A stretch of 64,000 nucleotides of DNA, taken from Pseudonocardia halophobica (lineage in GTDB: Bacteria > Actinomycetota > Actinomycetes > Mycobacteriales > Pseudonocardiaceae). Positions 61,606 to 64,000 of this stretch are shown here, piece after piece. The DNA lies in the NCBI RefSeq assembly GCF_027922425.1, contig NZ_BSFQ01000008.1:62001-126000 (forward strand). The letters are read 5' to 3'. A program made the position numbers and the translations under genes. A model generated the notes under the pieces. The model was not told the origin of the DNA and did not search any database. It worked only from the letters and a program-made list of their open reading frames with translations. Every line of letters begins with the position of its first letter. Position 1 is the stretch's first letter.

Positions 61606-62774
61606 GGGGCGACCGCCCGGGCGTACTCGGCGTAGGACAGGTACGGAGCCCGTAGGCGGCCCACGGGCAGGCCAGGCCACGTGTAGAGGGCGATGCCCGG
61701 GTCGGCGCCGGCGTGATCGGGGGCGAGGTCTTCGGCGCCGGCGTGGAGCAGCTTGACGGCCTCGGGGGAGTCGACGCGGAACGAGAGCCGACCCGCGCAC
61801 TGGGCCCGCTCGGCAGCGCCGACGATGGTGGCCTCGGCGCGCTGGGCGAGCAGCAGGACCCGCATTCCGACCTTGTGTGACTCGGCGAGCAGCCGCGCGA
61901 CCAGCGCGCGGACGCGCTTGCCCTGCCTGGTGTCGGCGGTGTCGAGGGCGCGCAGGATCCCGGGCCACTCCTCGAGGACGACCAGGATCAGCGGGTGGTG
62001 GTCGTCGACGGGCAGGACGTCGCGGTCGACGGGCATCGCGGTGAGGCGGGTATCCATGTCGTCGACCAGGGCGGCGAGAACATGCTCGACGCGGTCGAGG
62101 TCGGCCAGCCCGGACACCACCCGGTCGGCAACGGCGAAGGGGCGCAGGGTGAGCCCAGAGGCGTCGACACCGGCGATCCGCACCGTCCGGCGGTGGGCGA
62201 GCTGCGCGAGCAGCCCGTAGGTCCAGGTGGACTTCCCGGACCGGGTCTGCCCTTGGCAGATCATGTGCGGCAGGTCGGGCGGGTCGACCCACAGCGGACC
62301 GGACTCGGTGAGGCCGAGGAGGACGGGGCCGGCGTGGTGGTGGCGGATCCGGTAGGGGTCGGCGAGCGGGTCGCGGTCGAGGAGCTCCACGCGGGCCCAC
62401 CCGAGGCCGCGCGGTTCAACGCGCAGTGCGACGGCCCCGAGGTGCGGGGCGAGGCGGGGCGCGGCCTTGCGCAGGTCCTCGGGGAGCTGGCCGGGCAGCA
62501 GGCGCACGATCAGCACGGTGGGCGGGCCGAGGGTGACCGAGGCGACGGCGGGGGTGGAGACGGTGGGCCCGGACGGGGTGTCGACGGTGCGGGACGCGCC
62601 GGCGCCTTCGCAGGCCTGCCGCCATGCCCAGATCAGCCGCTCGGCGGTGAGGGCGGCGGCGTGCTGGTCGGCGCGGTGCTCGGCGTGGTGTCGGCGGCGG
62701 GTGCGCCACCCCGGACGGGCCGGAGCCCCTACCCCAGGGAAGCGGGCAGGGGCTCCGGAGTTGGTGGCGGTCAT
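61602..62774 (-). CDS. FtsK/SpoIIIE-like DNA translocase (TraB type)
   Basis: 390 residues from ATG 62774. Walker A GQTRSGKST (175-183) and Walker B LILVVLEEW (262-270) with a downstream SHKVGMRVLLLAQR sensor segment. The single-protein conjugal DNA pumps of actinomycetes belong here; they move double-stranded DNA between hyphae. No transmembrane segment in this protein; the next gene upstream supplies one. Confidence 0.92.
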   Translation of the reverse strand: MTATNSGAPARFPGVGAPARPGWRTRRRHHAEHRADQHAAALTAERLIWAWRQACEGAGASRTVDTPSGPTVSTPAVASVTLGPPTVLIVRLLPGQLPEDLRKAAPRLAPHLGAVALRVEPRGLGWARVELLDRDPLADPYRIRHHHAGPVLLGLTESGPLWVDPPDLPHMICQGQTRSGKSTWTYGLLAQLAHRRTVRIAGVDASGLTLRPFAVADRVVSGLADLDRVEHVLAALVDDMDTRLTAMPVDRDVLPVDDHHPLILVVLEEWPGILRALDTADTRQGKRVRALVARLLAESHKVGMRVLLLAQRAEATIVGAAERAQCAGRLSFRVDSPEAVKLLHAGAEDLAPDHAGADPGIALYTWPGLPVGRLRAPYLSYAEYARAVAP

Positions 62775-63094
62775 GCTGCGTGCCGCCGCGGTCGGATCGG
62801 GATGATCTCGGCGAGCGGTTCGGCCGCGGGACGTGGTGGCGCGGCGGACACGTCGGCGCTGATGTCGTCGGGCACCTCGACGGCCTGTACGGCGTCGTCC
62901 GGGTCGTGTCCGACGGCCCACGGAGCTGGCCTGCGGACGCGGAGGGTGGGCCGCATCCACGGGCGGTCTCGGGGGACGAGTAGGACGGCGAGGTAGCCGA
63001 AGAACATCCCGGCGAGGACGAGGGAGATCGGCAGCGGGGCGAGCCACCAGATGGCGGCGGCGACCCGGCCGAGGAAGGCGAGGACGTCCCACAT
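62771..63094 (-). CDS. Membrane protein next to the translocase
   Basis: 107 residues from ATG 63094 (TGATG overlap upstream, ATGA downstream). Two hydrophobic stretches (about 10-20 and 23-40: AAAIWWLAPLPISLVLAGMF) and a cytoplasmic-type acidic then basic tail. Likely a membrane partner of the translocase. Confidence 0.65.
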   Translation of the reverse strand: MWDVLAFLGRVAAAIWWLAPLPISLVLAGMFFGYLAVLLVPRDRPWMRPTLRVRRPAPWAVGHDPDDAVQAVEVPDDISADVSAAPPRPAAEPLAEIIPIRPRRHAA

Positions 63095-63462
63095 CACGCG
63101 GCCGCCGGCTTCTGCTGGCCCTGTCCGTCGATGCCGTCGGCGCGCATCGAGAGGGCGACGCGGCCGGTGGAGCGGTCGGCGTAGGGGACGGCGACGAGGT
63201 TGATGAACCGGACCGGCTTCCACTTGTCGACCTTCGGCTCGTCCCAGGAGGCGACGCGGACGCCGATGACCTCGGCGCGGTCGGCGTCGTCGTCGTCGAC
63301 CAGGACGTCGATGACCCACAGCGGGACGCCGTGTTCGTCCTTGTCCTGCTCGCCGGTGCGGCGCCGGGAGCCGTCGGAGAGTTCGGCGTACTGGGCGCGG
63401 GCGGCGGCCTTGCCGGTGCCGATGAACTGGGCGCGGGTGGAGTCGACAGGGATGGTGCGCAT
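63094..63462 (-). CDS. Conserved AICE-type small protein
   Basis: 122 residues, ATG 63462 with AGGAG 7 nt upstream. RTIPVDSTRAQFIGTGKAAA and WKPVRFINLVAVPYADRS. Proteins of this size and pattern precede the translocase in actinomycete elements; function unknown to me. The stop overlaps the next start. Confidence 0.7.
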   Translation of the reverse strand: MRTIPVDSTRAQFIGTGKAAARAQYAELSDGSRRRTGEQDKDEHGVPLWVIDVLVDDDDADRAEVIGVRVASWDEPKVDKWKPVRFINLVAVPYADRSTGRVALSMRADGIDGQGQQKPAAA

Positions 63463-63559
63463 GGGTGTCTCCTGGTGTGAGTGCAGGGGTGAGGCCCGCC
63501 GGGTGTCGGCGGACAGGTGTGGGCGCCCGTGGGCGCGCAGGGGTGAGCCCCGGCCGGCG

Positions 63560-63883
63560 TCAGCTGGTCGGGGCGGTGAGGGTGTCGGCGGCGCGGCGCA
63601 GGGCGGGGCCGTCGAGGTGCGCGAGGGTGGTGCGGTAGTCGTCGAGGACGCCCGCGAGGAGTCCACGGCGCTGTATGTCTGCCCATTCCGCGGGTGGCAC
63701 CGTCGTCGGTCCCCAGACCTCGGGGTCGGGTCCGCGCTCGATGAGACGGTCGGCGACCGCAAGGGAACGCAGGATGTCGCCGACGGGGATCGCGAACGCG
63801 GCGGGCAGCGTGTTCACGGCCGCATACAGGGCGCGATTGGCCTCGGTCTGGTCGCCGCGGACGGCAGGGGGCATGATGCCCAT
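63560..63883 (-). CDS. Small protein of unknown function
   Basis: 107 residues from ATG 63883 (TAGGAG 9 nt upstream); a longer frame starts at 63919. TEANRALYAAVNTLPAAFAI and LLAGVLDDYRTTLAHLDGPA. No family recognised; first gene of the transfer block seen in this window. Confidence 0.65.
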   Translation of the reverse strand: MGIMPPAVRGDQTEANRALYAAVNTLPAAFAIPVGDILRSLAVADRLIERGPDPEVWGPTTVPPAEWADIQRRGLLAGVLDDYRTTLAHLDGPALRRAADTLTAPTS

Positions 63884-64000
63884 GGGCGGAGCTCCTACTC
63901 CGTCAAGGCCTCGGATCACGGTGTTGGCGCACCGCCCGGGGCCGTCTGCATTTATGGGTGCGGCAGTTCCGGGTTAGGGAAGAGCGAGCTGCTGCGGACG
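63884..64000. other. Upstream region of the transfer block at the window end
   Basis: 117 bp with no gene seen. On the minus strand a CATAAA sequence could serve as a -10, but no -35 matches; the promoter may lie beyond the window. Confidence 0.3.

Larger units (their letters stand above)
50139..64000. mobile_element. Integrated element, AICE-like, right end not in window
   Basis: Begins inside eccC and runs to the end of the window. Carries a serine integrase at its edge, a tyrosine recombinase, RepSA-type rolling-circle initiator, FtsK/TraB translocase, DnaB-N/AAA ATPase and WhiB-like regulator, a set found in actinomycete integrative and conjugative elements. Most genes are minus strand; the four or five at the left edge are plus strand. 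No second eccC half is seen before 64000. Confidence 0.85.

Overview
The window is about 64 kb of very GC-rich DNA with GTG and TTG starts, short overlaps between genes and hairpin terminators that lack a T-tract. Gene order (rplL - rpoB - rpoC - rpsL - rpsG - fusA - tuf - S10/spc operons - secY - adk - map - infA - rpmJ - rpsM - rpsK - rpsD - rpoA - rplQ - truA - ESX-4) and protein sequences point to an actinobacterium. Pseudonocardiaceae is my best guess, but that is inference from style, not from a database match.

Layout. 1-219 is the end of rplL. 330-2977 is a minus-strand pair, an acyl-CoA ligase and a kynurenine-formamidase-like cyclase, placed between rplL and rpoB. 3642-11096 is rpoB-rpoC behind a clear sigma-A-type promoter, followed by two strong hairpins and a four-unit array of palindromes with a 40/41-bp period. 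11411-13744 (minus) is a two-domain protein that fuses an esterase to a Baeyer-Villiger-type flavin monooxygenase. 14257-18574 is the str operon (rpsL, rpsG, fusA, tuf) with its own promoter and terminator. 19008-28496 is the S10 and spc ribosomal protein cluster from rpsJ to rplO. 28657-31522 is secY-adk-map. 31625-34493 is a three-gene proton-translocating transhydrogenase. 34545-35825 is an MFS transporter. 36152-40813 is infA, rpmJ, rpsM, rpsK, rpsD, rpoA, rplQ and truA.

40791-50146 is a membrane protein of unknown function, a yeast-type cytosine deaminase and an ESX-4-like type VII secretion locus (eccB, mycP, eccD, eccC). A LysR regulator and an Rv1733c-like membrane protein sit inside that locus. 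The relative orientations of eccB, mycP, eccD and eccC next to rplQ-truA match the mycobacterial ESX-4 locus. The eccC gene stops at codon 441, inside the Walker A motif of its first ATPase domain.

From about 50139 to the end of the window lies an integrated mobile element whose right end is not included. Its left edge carries a large serine integrase with three translationally coupled small genes, one of which has an R-x4-H motif like HEPN nucleases. Its right part is a tightly packed minus-strand block typical of actinomycete integrative and conjugative elements: FtsK/TraB-type DNA translocase, RepSA-type rolling-circle initiator, tyrosine recombinase, a DnaB-N/AAA ATPase, a WhiB-like regulator and small genes that mostly overlap by four bases. 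The most interesting feature is that this element splits the ESX-4 motor gene exactly at its ATP-binding loop, so excision could restore secretion. No tRNA, rRNA or CRISPR was seen.
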